A stretch of DNA of 64,000 nt from Phytophthora sp. 'mugwort' (GCA_033558025.1 JAUCEF010000014.1:3162001-3226000); one strand, 5' to 3'. Counted from the stretch's first letter, positions 20,958 to 32,616 are shown. Program-made: numbers and translations. The notes: generated from the sequence alone by a model not told the origin.

Positions 20958-21175
20958 CAGCTGGTGCTTCGGTCACTTGTGTCTCCGTCGTTTGATGCGA
21001 GAGATGCAAATGCATATCGTATTGGAAATAGGCAGGTAGTGATGATAGGTAAGCGAGTGTAGTCGGGGTATGTGGGTGCATTGCTTAATCCTAATGAAGT
21101 TCCTGTTTGGATGGAAACGCATAAAGTCTCAGATGGTTCGGACAAATAATCTGCCGATAGAGTCTTGAAGTCCGG

Positions 21176-22585
21176 TCACATGACGATGGTACCAGGTTCC
21201 GGAATACTGGCCGAGATGGCCTTATGCGGCAGGATGAGACCTCCGTTGATAAACTTCTCATCCTTCACCTGCACATCTTCACCCACGACGGTGATTCCTT
21301 CAATGCGGCACTAAAAGAAGGGAACACAGTATGCAATGTGAATTGCTACGTAAATAACAGTCAAAACGCTTAAGAGCACGCACCCATCGGCCAATCGTCG
21401 AGCCCCATCCGATAATGCTTGATTGAATCCACGAGTTGGCGCGCACAGTCACACCACGAAGCAGCGTCGTTCGGCTAAGGCGAACACCTAGAAAAGACCA
21501 ATACAAATTAGTCACCCACACACACTAAAACTACCTCCAGCACCATCTCATGACTCGTACCGTCTTCAATAACGCATCCAGGACCAACTACAACGTTAGG
21601 TCCAATCAAACATCCCTCACCGATCACCGCCGTGGGGTCCACCATCACGTTGCCAATAAACTTGGATCCCGTCGACAATGTCTCTGCGTTCGTGCGTTCC
21701 AAGTAGTCCAGATGCAGACACATTCCAGAGAGGAAGTCCTTCGGCTGGCCAATGTCCATCCAATAGCCTGGCAGCACCATCGAGTATAGGTTTCCTTCGG
21801 CTGCCATCTGTGGAAAAATCTCCTTCTCAATAGACGTCGGACGTAGCTGAATGCGGTCCAGCACTTCCCGATTAAAGATGTAAATGCCAGCGTTAATCTT
21901 GTTGCCCACGTATTCCCTCGGCTTCTCCACGAAGCGCTGGATCTGCCCGTCAGCGTTGGAGATCACCACTCCATACTTAGATGGTTCGTCTACGCGGGTC
22001 ACCATGATGGTGCCCTCAGCCCCGTGGGATTTGTGGAAGTCCAGGAACTCCTGGAGCCGGTACTCGCAGATGACGTCGCTGTTGAACACGAAAAACGGGT
22101 CCCCATCGTCCAGCAGCTCGCGAGCTAAGGCCAGCGGGCCGGCAGTGCCAAGCGGCTCTGTCTCATGTGAACACGAGATCTTGATCTGATACTGCAACAA
22201 ATTAACAGCATATAGTATTCAGATCCTACTTCCAACACGTGTCGAAAAATGCCACCACAGGAACCTCGAACCTTCTTCTCTATGGACTCCAGAGCTGCCA
22301 GCATCACCTGCGGCTGGTAATTCACGGCCAGAATCACCTCCGTCACCCCCACCTGCAGTTCAAAATTTAAAATAGAAGTAAATCATAAAATAATGTTAGA
22401 ATAGAATCTAGAGCTTGCAGAGAAAGAAGGATTCGTCGTGCAAACCGCCTACACACCGCCACAAGCGCCTCGATCTGGTGCAGCACGATGGACTTGTTGC
22501 AGAACTCCACCAAAGGCTTGGGGCACGACAGTGTGAGCGGTCGCAGCCGCGTGCCGAAGCCGCCAACGAGGATCAACGCCTTCAT
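21176..22585 (-). CDS. GMPPB: Mannose-1-phosphate guanylyltransferase (GDP-mannose pyrophosphorylase), 5 exons
   Basis: Exons (minus strand): 22457-22585, 22272-22352, 21561-22191, 21384-21487 and 21176-21310, giving 359 aa, the usual length for the beta subunit. It makes GDP-mannose from mannose-1-P and GTP for N-glycans, GPI anchors and wall mannans. It opens with the nucleotidyltransferase signature [20 protein letters not shown] and CPKPLVEF, continues with [14 protein letters not shown] and FNSDVICEY, and ends in left-handed beta-helix hexapeptides ([33 protein letters not shown]). Splice junctions were chosen so the chain matches family continuity: donor GTACGAGT joins VIEDG to VRLSRTT. 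It is convergent with the ATPase and divergent from the GP63-like gene. Confidence 0.93.
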
Positions 22586-22897
22586 CGCTTTCCAAAGTTG
22601 ACTTTGCCGTTGTAAGGGGAAGCTCCAAAAATAGGATCCGAGAGTTCATATTAAGTACGAATAGGTGTTATACACACCACTGCAACTAATACTTTAGGGC
22701 AACTTCAACCTGAGGATCCTAATTTAGCCTACTGCCCTCCACCTCCGAGATCTGAGTCTTGGCACTCAAAAATAGGCTCCAGGCTACAACAAGCAAGAGA
22801 TGCAGCTAAGATTCATCGCTATGGACGTCGAAGGAGATGCCCCGTGCTTAATGGCGAGATGCAATTGCCAATTGTCGCTACAGGGTGCGAGAAGGCA

Positions 22898-24859
22898 ATG
22901 AGACGAAGCCATTGTAGACTCGCGGGTCTTGTTGCTCTTATATTGTCGCTGGTTCAAGGCTGTATCCATGACACACTCGAGCACAAAATGGTGGACGGTC
23001 TTCAGCAATACAGAGACGACCACCCGTTCAACCGGAAGCTGACTGAACAAGATTCGACTAACTTCCAGACGTACGAGTCCGCAGCTGCTAAAGACGCGTA
23101 CCAACCGCTTCGGATCTCGCCTTACTACGACAAAGCCACGCTCCAGCTCCTTTCGGACGAGAAGCGAGCTGTGATTTACAAGATCATTCCTGAAGCTATT
23201 CGCCGCTTCCAGGCTGCGTTGCAGGTTGTACCTGTACAAGGCAAATTAGCAGCGCAACACACGTGCAAGACACAGTGGGTCACGACGCCTGCCATTTGTA
23301 AGACATTAGTCCAGAACGAGAAATGTCTCGAGATGCCCATTCCGAGCGAGCATTTCGGAGCCACACGCTTTTGCACTTCCTGTCCAGCTGAAGGATGTGC
23401 AGGAGGGACGTGTGCTTATACAGAGGCACAAGGTGTCGATGATGCCGACTTCTTGCTCTACATTCGCTCGGCTTCGACGGATTATTGCGGCACGCGTACA
23501 CTGGCCTACGCTTCGTCCTGCCAGAAGGACCAGTACGATCGTCCAACTTTTGGTATGGCCAACTTTTGCCCTACACAGATCAGTACAGCGGATGAAGACT
23601 ACGAGTCGCAAGTCGCGACGGCCATGCACGAAATCACACACGCGCTCGGGTTCTCGGCCCAGTTCTTCCCGTACATGCGCTATCCGGACGGAACGCCACG
23701 CACACCTCGTGGCTTAAACGGGAAGCCGCCGACCTTTACGACGGGCTCGTGTCCCAATGGCTCACCGATCGACTACTACGTTGAACCAAGTACAAATACA
23801 GTGCAGCACTTTACAGAACGAGGCCACGTCGTGGCGAAAATGGTGACACCTAATGTAGCCGCGTTCGTCAAGTCTCATTTCGGCTGTACGTCGCTCGTAG
23901 GAGCCGAAATCGAGCAACAGGACGACTCGGGCTGTCTCGGTTCGCACTGGGAGGAACGAATCTTTGAGCCCGAGTACATGACGCCTGTCGACAGTTTCCG
24001 GAACGTATTTAGCGCCTTGACGCTCGCTTTCTTTGAAGATTCCGGTTGGTACCGTGCGAACTCGTCGACAGCCGAGCGATTGCATTTCGGAGAGAGCCGT
24101 GGGTGCGATTTCGCCACCGAGAAGTGCATTAATCCAGATACCGGCGTCTCTGTCGCTTCGGATCATTACTGCACAAGTAACAGCGCTGAAAGCTGCTCCG
24201 TGGACGCCTCGTCACGCTCCGTGTGTACACTATCTGCTGGTCGATCTATCCCCAAAGATTTTCAATATTTTGCTGGGGCGCCTACGAAAGGAGGGGACGA
24301 GTTTGCAGATTTCTGTCCAGTCAATGTTGGCTACACGTACGGAGACTGCAGTAACCCCAACAACCTCGTTTTTCCCGGCTCTACCAAGATTAATATCTTA
24401 GGCGAATCCTACTGCCCCAAGTGCAAGTGTACAGCTACAACGCTCCGCAGTGCCGACTCGTCCAATTGGATAGTAAACTCGCGACGACAAAGCGGATGTT
24501 ACGCTATGCGATGCTATGACAATGGCAGCAACGATGCCAGCAAAAGTATCATCCAGTTCTCCATCCCGCGCAGCAAGTCAAATGACGCCATTCAGGTCAA
24601 TTGCACCATTAAAGGCGAAAAACTAGCGATCCCGGGCTTTTCGGGATTTCTCACGTGTCCAGACCCGAGTATTATCTGTGACTCGGATGAGGCCTACAAC
24701 TTTGTGGACGACACGGGAACTGGCGGGAGTGGCACTGCCAATCTGCGTGCCACAAGCGCTGCGAACACGTTACGCCATGACATTTCGTGGGCGGTTCACT
24801 TACTGGCGATGATGTTGATGGTTTACACAGTAACTTTCCATGCAGACAATTGTATTTAA
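22898..24859 (+). CDS. Leishmanolysin-like (GP63, M8) zinc metalloprotease
   Basis: 653 aa from the ATG at 22898 (MRRSHCRLAGLVALILSLVQ, signal peptide). Other in-frame starts upstream (ATG 22859, GTG 22844) would only add residues before it. The zinc site HEITHALGF is near residues 244-252, the third His lies in GSHWEERIF, and EYMTP supplies the Met-turn, so the catalytic set is complete. Cys-rich C-terminal part (CNPNNL-like YGDCSNPNN, CPKCKC). The end has a Gly/Ser-rich spacer and a hydrophobic tail (ISWAVHLLAMMLMVYTVTF), suggesting GPI or membrane anchoring. It is probably a secreted or surface protease. It is convergent with the pseudo-PhoD gene (65-bp gap). Confidence 0.9.
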   Translation: MRRSHCRLAGLVALILSLVQGCIHDTLEHKMVDGLQQYRDDHPFNRKLTEQDSTNFQTYESAAAKDAYQPLRISPYYDKATLQLLSDEKRAVIYKIIPEAIRRFQAALQVVPVQGKLAAQHTCKTQWVTTPAICKTLVQNEKCLEMPIPSEHFGATRFCTSCPAEGCAGGTCAYTEAQGVDDADFLLYIRSASTDYCGTRTLAYASSCQKDQYDRPTFGMANFCPTQISTADEDYESQVATAMHEITHALGFSAQFFPYMRYPDGTPRTPRGLNGKPPTFTTGSCPNGSPIDYYVEPSTNTVQHFTERGHVVAKMVTPNVAAFVKSHFGCTSLVGAEIEQQDDSGCLGSHWEERIFEPEYMTPVDSFRNVFSALTLAFFEDSGWYRANSSTAERLHFGESRGCDFATEKCINPDTGVSVASDHYCTSNSAESCSVDASSRSVCTLSAGRSIPKDFQYFAGAPTKGGDEFADFCPVNVGYTYGDCSNPNNLVFPGSTKINILGESYCPKCKCTATTLRSADSSNWIVNSRRQSGCYAMRCYDNGSNDASKSIIQFSIPRSKSNDAIQVNCTIKGEKLAIPGFSGFLTCPDPSIICDSDEAYNFVDDTGTGGSGTANLRATSAANTLRHDISWAVHLLAMMLMVYTVTFHADNCI

Positions 24860-24924
24860 AGTTTTGACAACTAGAATCTATTTACTCTTAAACGTATCTT
24901 GTAGTTTCTAGATCCTAATTTTCT

Positions 24925-27900
24925 TTATCTCCAGAAATGATGAAGGCGTTCATTAAAAAGCCACGTATTGATGAAACTATGTTGAAAAATACGCGCGTAT
25001 TGCTCCAACTCGATCGCTCCGACGGGAACCAATTGTTGGTTCGGTGGCTCAACGGTCTGCAACTGCTGGAGCGTGAATGCCACAATAAACCGCGACGGAG
25101 CGACTGGAAAATGTTCTCGAAAGTCATTTGCTCCTACGCGATGAGCCGCTTTAAATGAGTCGGAAAGTTCAGCCACATATTGCTTCGCCCCCGAAAGCGT
25201 CACTAATCCGTCTACAAGATTCGGATTTTGCAAGAATGTGGCTCGTATCTCACTTTCTCTCTCTTGCAGGTACGTCATGCGTTCATTAACTTGTTTTTCC
25301 TCATTTTCGGTTGGAGTTTGAGCCAAAAGCTGCACATTGAGAGCAAATATCAAGTGAGTTTCTTACGCGATAGCAATTTCAAATATCTCTTACCTCGCGA
25401 AGCCACAAGGGCAAGACGGTCGAAAGCTGCCAATTATCAACGTGGCAGCAACGCACTTGAGTTTCAGCAGAATGCGACGCGGATTTTGTATCTGATTCAA
25501 TCCGATTCTGCGAGACGAAGCTGCATATTCCGTAAGAAACTAGTCTTTCTGTAAGTTTTATCTCCGATGCATCAGCTTGGTTCTTGTCGCTGATAGCTAG
25601 CAACAAGTGAATCAATTGGCTCATCACTTGTGACGACCCACTACTAGTTTCCGTAGTATTCAAAGCTGGTACTATTTCTTCTTGAGTAATGGATGAGACT
25701 TTCCGTACAAAAGAGTGGTGATATGTGTATCGTCCGAGTAACGTTCCTTGCGTGGATAAAGCACGTGGACGGAGGCTATAGTTTGATGCTTGTAGTGGTC
25801 CAACAACGTATTGATGTAGTGATCTGGAATCTGCGGTAGGGATATTTGGGAACGACGTGCTGGTGCGCAGATTCTCGCTGTCGTATACTTCATGAACCAC
25901 AGACTCGAAGCTTTGATAGCGGCTACCACTAAGGAGAACAACTTGTTTCTTCACTTGTGACGTGGAGTTATCCCTTTGCCAACTGAACAGAAGCTCTAAC
26001 AAACGTTCAACATCTTGTGGATAAAATCCAAACTTATTGCGATAGCGAGTATCCATGCTAGCCTTTTCCCGGATATTTTCCAGAGATTCTTCGATAAGTG
26101 CCTCCGTGGACACTAAGAGTAGTGTCGATAGCTTCGGAGTCGCCAGTAATATGCGAAGGGCGTCCCAGGTAAATTCGTGAAGACATGATCCACCTAATTC
26201 TTGGATTGGAAAGACAAAAAAACCAAAAGCTCCAAAGTTGTGGGACAAAGGTTTACGCCACCGAACTTCATCATCTCGGAGACGTTTTGAAGGAGGCAGC
26301 AGCAAGTTTTGGTACCGCACGTGGAATCTTGACAGCAACGACCGAACGCTAACGTTATACTGGTCTTCACCGTCTTGATTGTTAACAGGAAGCTGATCGT
26401 TCTCGTTTGTTAACATGAGGTGTGCCCCATGTGCTAGACTTTCACGGACTCCAGGGGCATTCCAGGTTGCTCGGTACATTTCGCGAAACCTGCTAAAGAT
26501 GATAGCAGTTGTCGGGTCTTCACTATCACTGAGGTCCGTTAACGTTACGTTGTTGCTAGCATATACTAAAGCTTCGTGGATATAAACATCAGAATCTGGG
26601 AAAAATTGTCCGCCTAAATGTAGTGTCAAATTAAGTCCGACAAAGGGCATTTCCACGGTATTTGCCGCGATTTTGTGCCACAAGTGCGGCTCCTTGTCTT
26701 CATTCAGCATCTCTAACACTCGGAGTGGCTTGCTTTCGTTACAAAGTGCTACGACGTCAAACTGCTGCGGGATATTCGCAACCGTGTTAAAGCTGGCTTG
26801 AAATTGCTCCGAGTGTTGGATATTCTCAAATGATACTCGATAGTAATGGCCCGAACGCAAATGTGTGAGGAAAAACGAATTTGCTTGATCAGCAACAAAC
26901 CGTTGGAAGACGCGACGACTCTCTTTAGTCAGAGGGTTCTCCACGAAACACACAATATCAGCATCCCGGTCGACCTCTAGAAGGATTACAGCACACCACT
27001 CATCTACCCACCCCACGACTGGTCCAAGCCGTACCTTGGACAGTTTGTCCCTTTGTTGATCTTTTCCTACGCGGTTCGCTTCGACAATGTTGTTTTGTCC
27101 ACTTTCCAGCTTTAATTCCAAGAAACATTTTTTATTAACAATTTCTTCAATATGTTTAACTTCGAAGCGATCGTGAAGGAGCTCGCTTCTCTCTGGTATC
27201 ACGGAACCATGAGGTATGGCTGACATCGCCCCCACAGTGAGTTGTTCTGCTTCCGTCCTCAGCTTAGTGTCTTTCACACGCATTCTGGCAAAGCAACGCA
27301 CTGGATTGGCACCTCCGAGCACGATAAACTTTCGATTTGGTTGTCGCAGCTTCCAGTCAAATAATTCGGACAGCAGACGAGCTTGTGCCGAGCTGTTGGC
27401 ACTCCACGAGGTCTCAATCTCGCTAGATATGACGTTGGATTCCCTCAAAGCCATGTCATCTATGAGTGGAGCCTCTGAACACACCAAGAGTAATTGAATG
27501 GTAGTGTGCTCTAGCGTTTCCTCAATAAATCTCCACTGTACGTTACTCAGCAGCTCATTTTCACGCGCTTGAGACCCACCAGGCTCCAATCTGCTACTAC
27601 GCAAATCCAGGACGAGAACGCCAATGCTCCCAAGCTCAAATACAAATTCCTCACCTCGCTGTGGAGCTAAAAGCTGCTTGTAACTCACTAATTGGTTCGA
27701 CAGGTTGGCCTTTTCGGTCTCCAATGCACGAAGGTTTTTCTCAATTCGTCTCGCACCTTCGACTTCGTGTCGTTTCTTGTGCAATTCCAAGTCCTCGACG
27801 ACTTTAGGGATTTGAATCGACAACATCGAGATCTGAGCAGTGAAGGCCAAGGCTTTCTCCGCGATAGCTAACATTTCACTCTAAGAAATAATACAAACAA

Positions 27901-29083
27901 GTCACTATTCCAGACTATTCAATATTTTAAATAAATGATACGTACTTCACGGTCCACGAGTTGCTTAAAGTCATCGTCCCAAAGCTGTCGCTGGTATTCA
28001 TGATATAGGCGTCGCGCGCACCGTGTGACTGTACGAATGACTTGCATCTTACAAGTCAAAAGACGTTAAAAAAAAAATACCCATAAACAACTTTATATCA
28101 ATAAAACAGGTGGTAATATACCCGTATCGTCGGCTGTTCGTGGTCAATATAAAACTCATCACGAGTTGTAAATCGTGGGTAAATATCAGAATCATTCCAG
28201 ATCATCAAATTGCTGGTGTTTGCAAGCACAAACTGTAAATTAGACGCCAGTGTCCACTGAGACCGATACGCTGACCGGAGAATCTCCATCGCCTTTGATT
28301 CCATCATCGGCCAGTGCTCTTGCTTCATAGTCGTATCATTTGTCACTCCTTCACTATGGAGCAAAAGAAGTCGCACAGCCTTGTCGAACATTGGCCCCAT
28401 CGCGACTTGTCCCCCCAAATGTAATACGAATTGCGTCTCGTGCTGCTCGACTCGATCTCGAACATCTCGCCATAAACTCGCTTCGCCACTTTCCAAGTCG
28501 TACACATTATCTCCACTTACAACCACGATGTTTAATTTGTCCCCATGTTCTAAACTTTGAGTTTGAAAAGATGCACGTTTTGTCTCGACATCCTCTTGGC
28601 AAATCCCCCCAAATGTTATCGTATAGTGTTTCCCGGGCACTAATCGATCCAATAGAAATACAACCGGCCGGTCCGCTTCACAATTCACTGAAGAGCGATA
28701 CTGAGGCACCTCTACCATGGAATTTGTGGCCGCATCCAGAGTTGACACATGAGCCGTCACAATTGCCGTTCGAGTCACTTCCAGCAGCACTCGAGCTCGT
28801 TGAAATTCCACTTTGCCCACTACCGGACCCAGCGCCACCTTGACATCTATAAATTATTGCAAAATTAAGATTAATACGCTGCAAACTACCACAATCATGG
28901 AATATTGTGGAGTACCCCACCCTCTCGAGTGCTAATTATCACATTATCCACTGATATTTGACCGGGGCGGAGCACAGATGGAGGCCGACAGCGAGCGTTG
29001 AGCGCTTGCAAGGACCGATGCATGCCCGCCAGCTCTTCCTTGAGCCTCGCGGGCTCCGTCTCACCGCTTGCAGCATTCCCCAT
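24925..29083 (-). CDS. Tandem PhoD-like protein, probable pseudo-phosphatase, 5 exons
   Basis: Exons (minus): 28916-29083, 28122-28838, 27946-28047, 25394-27880 and 24925-25329; 1292 aa, phases all 0. It begins MGNAASGE, a good N-myristoylation signal, so membrane attachment is likely. It carries two copies of a PhoD-like layout: an Ig-like entry domain (LGPVVGKVEFQRARVLLEV; later LGPVVGWVDEWCAVILLEV), the core strand LHLGGQ (195-200 and 749-754), a LYHEYQRQLW helix, a strand like VFELGSIGVLVLDLR, and a final FIVLGGANP or VVLLSGSRYQS strand. In active relatives the core reads LHLGDQ and the last GDVH. Here the metal ligands are replaced in both modules. I infer a catalytically dead, scaffold-like protein. 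The family assignment is from memory of motifs. Confidence 0.7.
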
Positions 29084-29201
29084 TGCGTTGATACAAATCT
29101 AACGGCGACTCTCCAAATATCAAGTTGAATAAGCAAATATAGCGTTATGTGAAGTACACCATTTGTGTCCGTGCGGAAGTTTCGAGCGAAGCGAGATAAT
29201 A

Positions 29202-29644
29202 ATGGCGCTGGTAAACAAGAGAAAGGAGGTGCTGCGGCTGTATCGCGAGATCCTGCGCACGGCGCGCATGTTCCCGCATTGCAATGAGCAGGGTCAGCGC
29301 TGGTCGGACGTGCTGCACAAGAACGCCCGCATGGAGATCGAGCAAAACCGCTACGAGACGGTAGAGTGCCAATGGCACGTGTGCCATGACAATATATGAC
29401 ACTAATAACCCTAATGCTGTATTGTGAAACCTATATTTTGTATTAGGACGCCGATACCATCTCCAAACGCATTATTTTCGGTTGGAAGTGTCTGCAAGAA
29501 GTCCAGGAAAAGGTAACACTGTTACTTGTTACTACGTAGTATATACTAACGGAGCTGCATTCAAAACCCTAACATTATTATATTTTTCAGATGATGGAGA
29601 CGCAGCAGGAGCTGACGAACCCAGACAGTGACAATAAAACCTAA
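29202..29644 (+). CDS. LYR-motif (Complex1_LYR) small protein, 3 exons
   Basis: Exons 29202-29360, 29447-29512 and 29591-29644, giving 92 aa. MALVNKRKEVLRLYREILRT contains the L-Y-R tripeptide and following basic helix of the Complex1_LYR family, whose members bind acyl-ACP and assist assembly of respiratory complexes or Fe-S transfer in mitochondria. The middle (TISKRIIFGWKCLQEVQEK) is the typical second half. Introns are 86 and 78 nt with GTAGAG and GTAACA donors. It is divergent from the pseudo-PhoD gene (118 bp, likely shared promoter) and convergent with IFT46. Which LYRM subfamily it is remains open. Confidence 0.85.
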
Positions 29645-29755
29645 ACAGAAACCGGGTCTTAACTAATAAAGCCAAATCAACAATACTATGTAGAACAAGC
29701 TGCCAACTTATCTTCATTGAGATATGAGGGCTGGTGGCATTATTGAAGACTAGGA

Positions 29756-31306
29756 TCACAAGAGAGGCATAAAGTGCTGGTTACTACTGAACTCGAGGTA
29801 TAGCGTGAAGAGCACATGCAACGACTCGTAGACGTTCTTGTGTACAGGGATGTCGAGCAGCGCACAGATGACCCGCACGTATTGCTCGAGACCCATGTCC
29901 AGATCTGCACTAGGCACCGTAATCTTGCTCAGAAGCTCCTCAAACTCTTCCGGCCAGACCTGCATGAGGCTCTCAATATCGGGCATGGTCTTTGTATAGT
30001 GAACTTGTGGCGGCGGCTTAGTACGATGCAAGTCAGCGATCGACTTAATCCAGCGGTCGATTTCTCGTGGAACTTTTTCGGCGTTTTCAATGCTTCGGAC
30101 GACAATGTCGCCGTGTTTCTTCTTGGATGTGGAGCGGAGCTGCAAATCTAGTACTGTGGCGTCTGACTGGTTCAGACTCGGCTCATCCAGCATTTTGAGT
30201 CCTAGTTGGTCTAGTTGGCCGTCAGGACGCGGCACCTTCAGGAAGGCGTCCATGTCCCCCACGGCGGGGATGTACTCTGGAATAAAGCACTTGAGTCGCG
30301 TCTCCAGCTCGATTTCTTGTGCCTTGAAGCGTCCAATGTACTGGAATAATTCACGGATCTCGGGTGAGACCTTGAGGTGGGTATAGTCGCTCTCCTTGTA
30401 TCCACCAGCATTCGCCATCATCGCAGCATGGTTGGAGCTTCCTCCGGTACTTCCAGAACCCGTTCCAGCGCTGTTAATAGCATGTGACGTCGCAGATGAA
30501 GTTGCGTTTGAAGCTGACTGGGATTCCTCTCCTTCCTCGTCGTCTTCGTCATCCTCATCCTCATCCTCGTCACTCTCTGATTCATCAGACGAACTTGCAG
30601 ACTCTTGTGCAGGCTTCCGGGCTGGTTCAGGACGTTTCTCAGGTGCTGCCGCCACAGGTTTCGGCGCTGGAGTTAATGCCTCCACACTCGTCTTCTTGCT
30701 CTCTCTTGGTGGTGGTTGGCGTGACGCTGTCGAGGCTGCAGCTGGACTGTCTTTTGTGTCTTGTCGAGCTTTAGGACTTGGCTGGCCATTAGTGTCGACG
30801 CTATCATCCGAGTCGCTTAGATCCACTTCTTCATCGAACGGTTTGTTCTTCGCCTCGTTGCCCACCGTCGGAGCGCCACTCGTCGCTGCTCGGCCGATGG
30901 ACATGCTCGAAGGTTTCTCCAATGCGACTGTAGACGTCTTTTTAGGGCTTTCAACCTCTTGCACACTCTCCGACAACTCGAGCGCCTCGTCGAATGGCTG
31001 GTTCTTGAACGCTTTGCCTGCTTCATTCTGTTTCTTGGGCGAGTTGGGGTCTTCAGACACGATGCTGCCCTCAGACTCGCTCAAATCAACCGCTTCATCG
31101 AATGGTTGGTTCACTAAAGCACGTTCTGATCCCGCAGTCTTAACACCTTCCGAGGATTTCGTACCGCCAGCGTGGGCTTTGCCGTCGTCATCCGACTCGG
31201 AGAGGTCTTCTTCGCTGGAATCCTCGTCCTCATCGCTTTCGGAAATGTCGTCGTCGCTATTGTCCTTACCGGAATCGTCGTCATGCTTGGCCTCTCGCTT
31301 CGACAT
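29756..31306 (-). CDS. IFT46: Intraflagellar transport protein IFT46
   Basis: 516 aa from the ATG at 31306 (MSKREAKHDDDSGK). The frame is open upstream to 31408 but looks like leader. The C-terminal half (from ESDYTHLKVSPEIRELFQYI, through FIPEYIPAVGDMDAFLKVPR, DEPSLNQSDATVLDLQLR to YESLHVLFTLYLEFSSNQHF) is the conserved IFT46 domain, an IFT-B subunit carrying cargo such as outer dynein arms into the flagellum. The N-terminal half is long, acidic and Ser-rich, with three copies of N(Q/K)PFDE followed by an acidic/Ser motif, near 31075-31111, 30975-31005 and 30813-30850. This fits an organism with swimming zoospores. It is followed upstream in tandem by the OTU gene. Confidence 0.92.
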   Translation of the reverse strand: MSKREAKHDDDSGKDNSDDDISESDEDEDSSEEDLSESDDDGKAHAGGTKSSEGVKTAGSERALVNQPFDEAVDLSESEGSIVSEDPNSPKKQNEAGKAFKNQPFDEALELSESVQEVESPKKTSTVALEKPSSMSIGRAATSGAPTVGNEAKNKPFDEEVDLSDSDDSVDTNGQPSPKARQDTKDSPAAASTASRQPPPRESKKTSVEALTPAPKPVAAAPEKRPEPARKPAQESASSSDESESDEDEDEDDEDDEEGEESQSASNATSSATSHAINSAGTGSGSTGGSSNHAAMMANAGGYKESDYTHLKVSPEIRELFQYIGRFKAQEIELETRLKCFIPEYIPAVGDMDAFLKVPRPDGQLDQLGLKMLDEPSLNQSDATVLDLQLRSTSKKKHGDIVVRSIENAEKVPREIDRWIKSIADLHRTKPPPQVHYTKTMPDIESLMQVWPEEFEELLSKITVPSADLDMGLEQYVRVICALLDIPVHKNVYESLHVLFTLYLEFSSNQHFMPLL

Positions 31307-31446
31307 CGTTGCGTCCTCGTCCTCAGCTAAGGAAATTCCCGTCGCAATGGATCTTGAAAACTTGAAAAAAACTGCTCGCGTCCTTTCACGGATTTTCACG
31401 AAATGCATTTTTTTTTATTAATTGAGAAAAAAATGTTCGACTACAT

Positions 31447-32616
31447 TCAATAACTTGGCGATATTGTCCGTGTCATGGCCCGGCCCTTATAAAACGTCGC
31501 CTTGCTGGGGAATTCCACTACGACAGTGCGTAGTATTGGTCGCCGTGTCGCTAATTGGTTCTCCCGTTCGTCGCTGGATGACGTTGCAGTGGATACATCG
31601 GACGAGGTGGACGACGTCTCTGACGTCGTCTCGACAAGCTGCAAATTGCTCGATGACAACACATGAACGAGCGAGAAGAGCTTTGAGCCACTATCGCGAC
31701 GTTTCCCGTGTCTGAACAAGACTTGCTTCGGAAGGAACACGCCGCATTCCGGTAACGTTTCTTCCTGATAGAGGAGTCCTTTGCTATCACGTGGTATGGG
31801 TCTGTCTTCAACGACTTCTTGAAACTCAACAGTCTTGTAGAGCTCGTCGTTCTTGTGAGACGTCTTCTCTGTGGAGATCAGAATCTTGACTTGTTTGTGT
31901 GAGTGTAGACTGCTGTAATGGTCGTCTTTGTATAGCAGATGCAGTGTCCGATACGGAGGCGGTGGACGGTTCTGCTTCTCGCTGGCACTTTCACCGTCGT
32001 TTAGTACGCGGAGTCTACGGATGGGGCCTGTGTGTACGACGATGTGGATGTTGAAGAGCTTCGCTGCTGCGTACAGCTCGAGATGGCCACCCCACTCGCC
32101 GATCACACGCAGACGACTACAGTAGTCGCTCACCTTCTCATCGTCGATGAATGGCTGGAAGAGTTGCTCCTCTCGCGCAATGAAGTCAACCAGTCGTCGT
32201 CGAATGTCCTCGTGAAAGAGCTCGTTCATGTAGAGCTGGTCGCTGATGGCACGGAAGAGGCAGTTGCCGTCCTTGCGAATGGGGACGACCGCCCAACCTA
32301 GTGCTGCGTAGTGTTCTTCTACCTGTTCGTTGCTAGTCCAAGGTGCATCTCGCTCCGTCATGTCGCAGCGCGGGGAGCCGTACTCGACCTTAGGGACGTA
32401 GACTCTCTGTTGAGTCTTCTGGAGCTCCTCAGCTACCTCACGTGCTGCCGCCGCAGCGTCCGTAGCTAAATCGTCATTACTATTGTTGCCGGACGCAGCC
32501 TTGGAGCTGAACCAGAAGCGCACTCCTTTGTGCGACCGTCGTTTGCTGGCCGATGATCGAAGACTGAAGCGAAAGCTCAGTCTTCCACCAGTTGATGGAC
32601 ATGTTAGAGCTCTCAT
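31447..32616 (-). CDS. OTU-domain cysteine protease (probable deubiquitinase), intronless
   Basis: 389 aa from the ATG at 32616 (MRALTCPSTGGRLSFRFSLR). A GTG-initiated extension to 32718 is unlikely. The OTU core is intact: KDGNCLFRAISDQLY with catalytic Cys near 119, EWGGHLELYAAAKLFNIHIV, and KDDHYSSL with catalytic His near 233. The first 45 residues are Arg/Ser-rich with few acids (RFSLRSSASKRRSHKGVRFW), resembling a mitochondrial or plastid-like presequence, which would be odd for a deubiquitinase; this targeting is inference. It lies directly downstream of a second, intron-rich OTU gene on the same strand. Confidence 0.85.
   Translation of the reverse strand: MRALTCPSTGGRLSFRFSLRSSASKRRSHKGVRFWFSSKAASGNNSNDDLATDAAAAAREVAEELQKTQQRVYVPKVEYGSPRCDMTERDAPWTSNEQVEEHYAALGWAVVPIRKDGNCLFRAISDQLYMNELFHEDIRRRLVDFIAREEQLFQPFIDDEKVSDYCSRLRVIGEWGGHLELYAAAKLFNIHIVVHTGPIRRLRVLNDGESASEKQNRPPPPYRTLHLLYKDDHYSSLHSHKQVKILISTEKTSHKNDELYKTVEFQEVVEDRPIPRDSKGLLYQEETLPECGVFLPKQVLFRHGKRRDSGSKLFSLVHVLSSSNLQLVETTSETSSTSSDVSTATSSSDERENQLATRRPILRTVVVEFPSKATFYKGRAMTRTISPSY

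Noticed and set aside
30396..31421. 341-aa plus-strand ORF with Ser/Leu runs
   Set aside because: Antisense of the acidic/Ser codons of IFT46; the serine runs mirror the Glu/Asp repeats.
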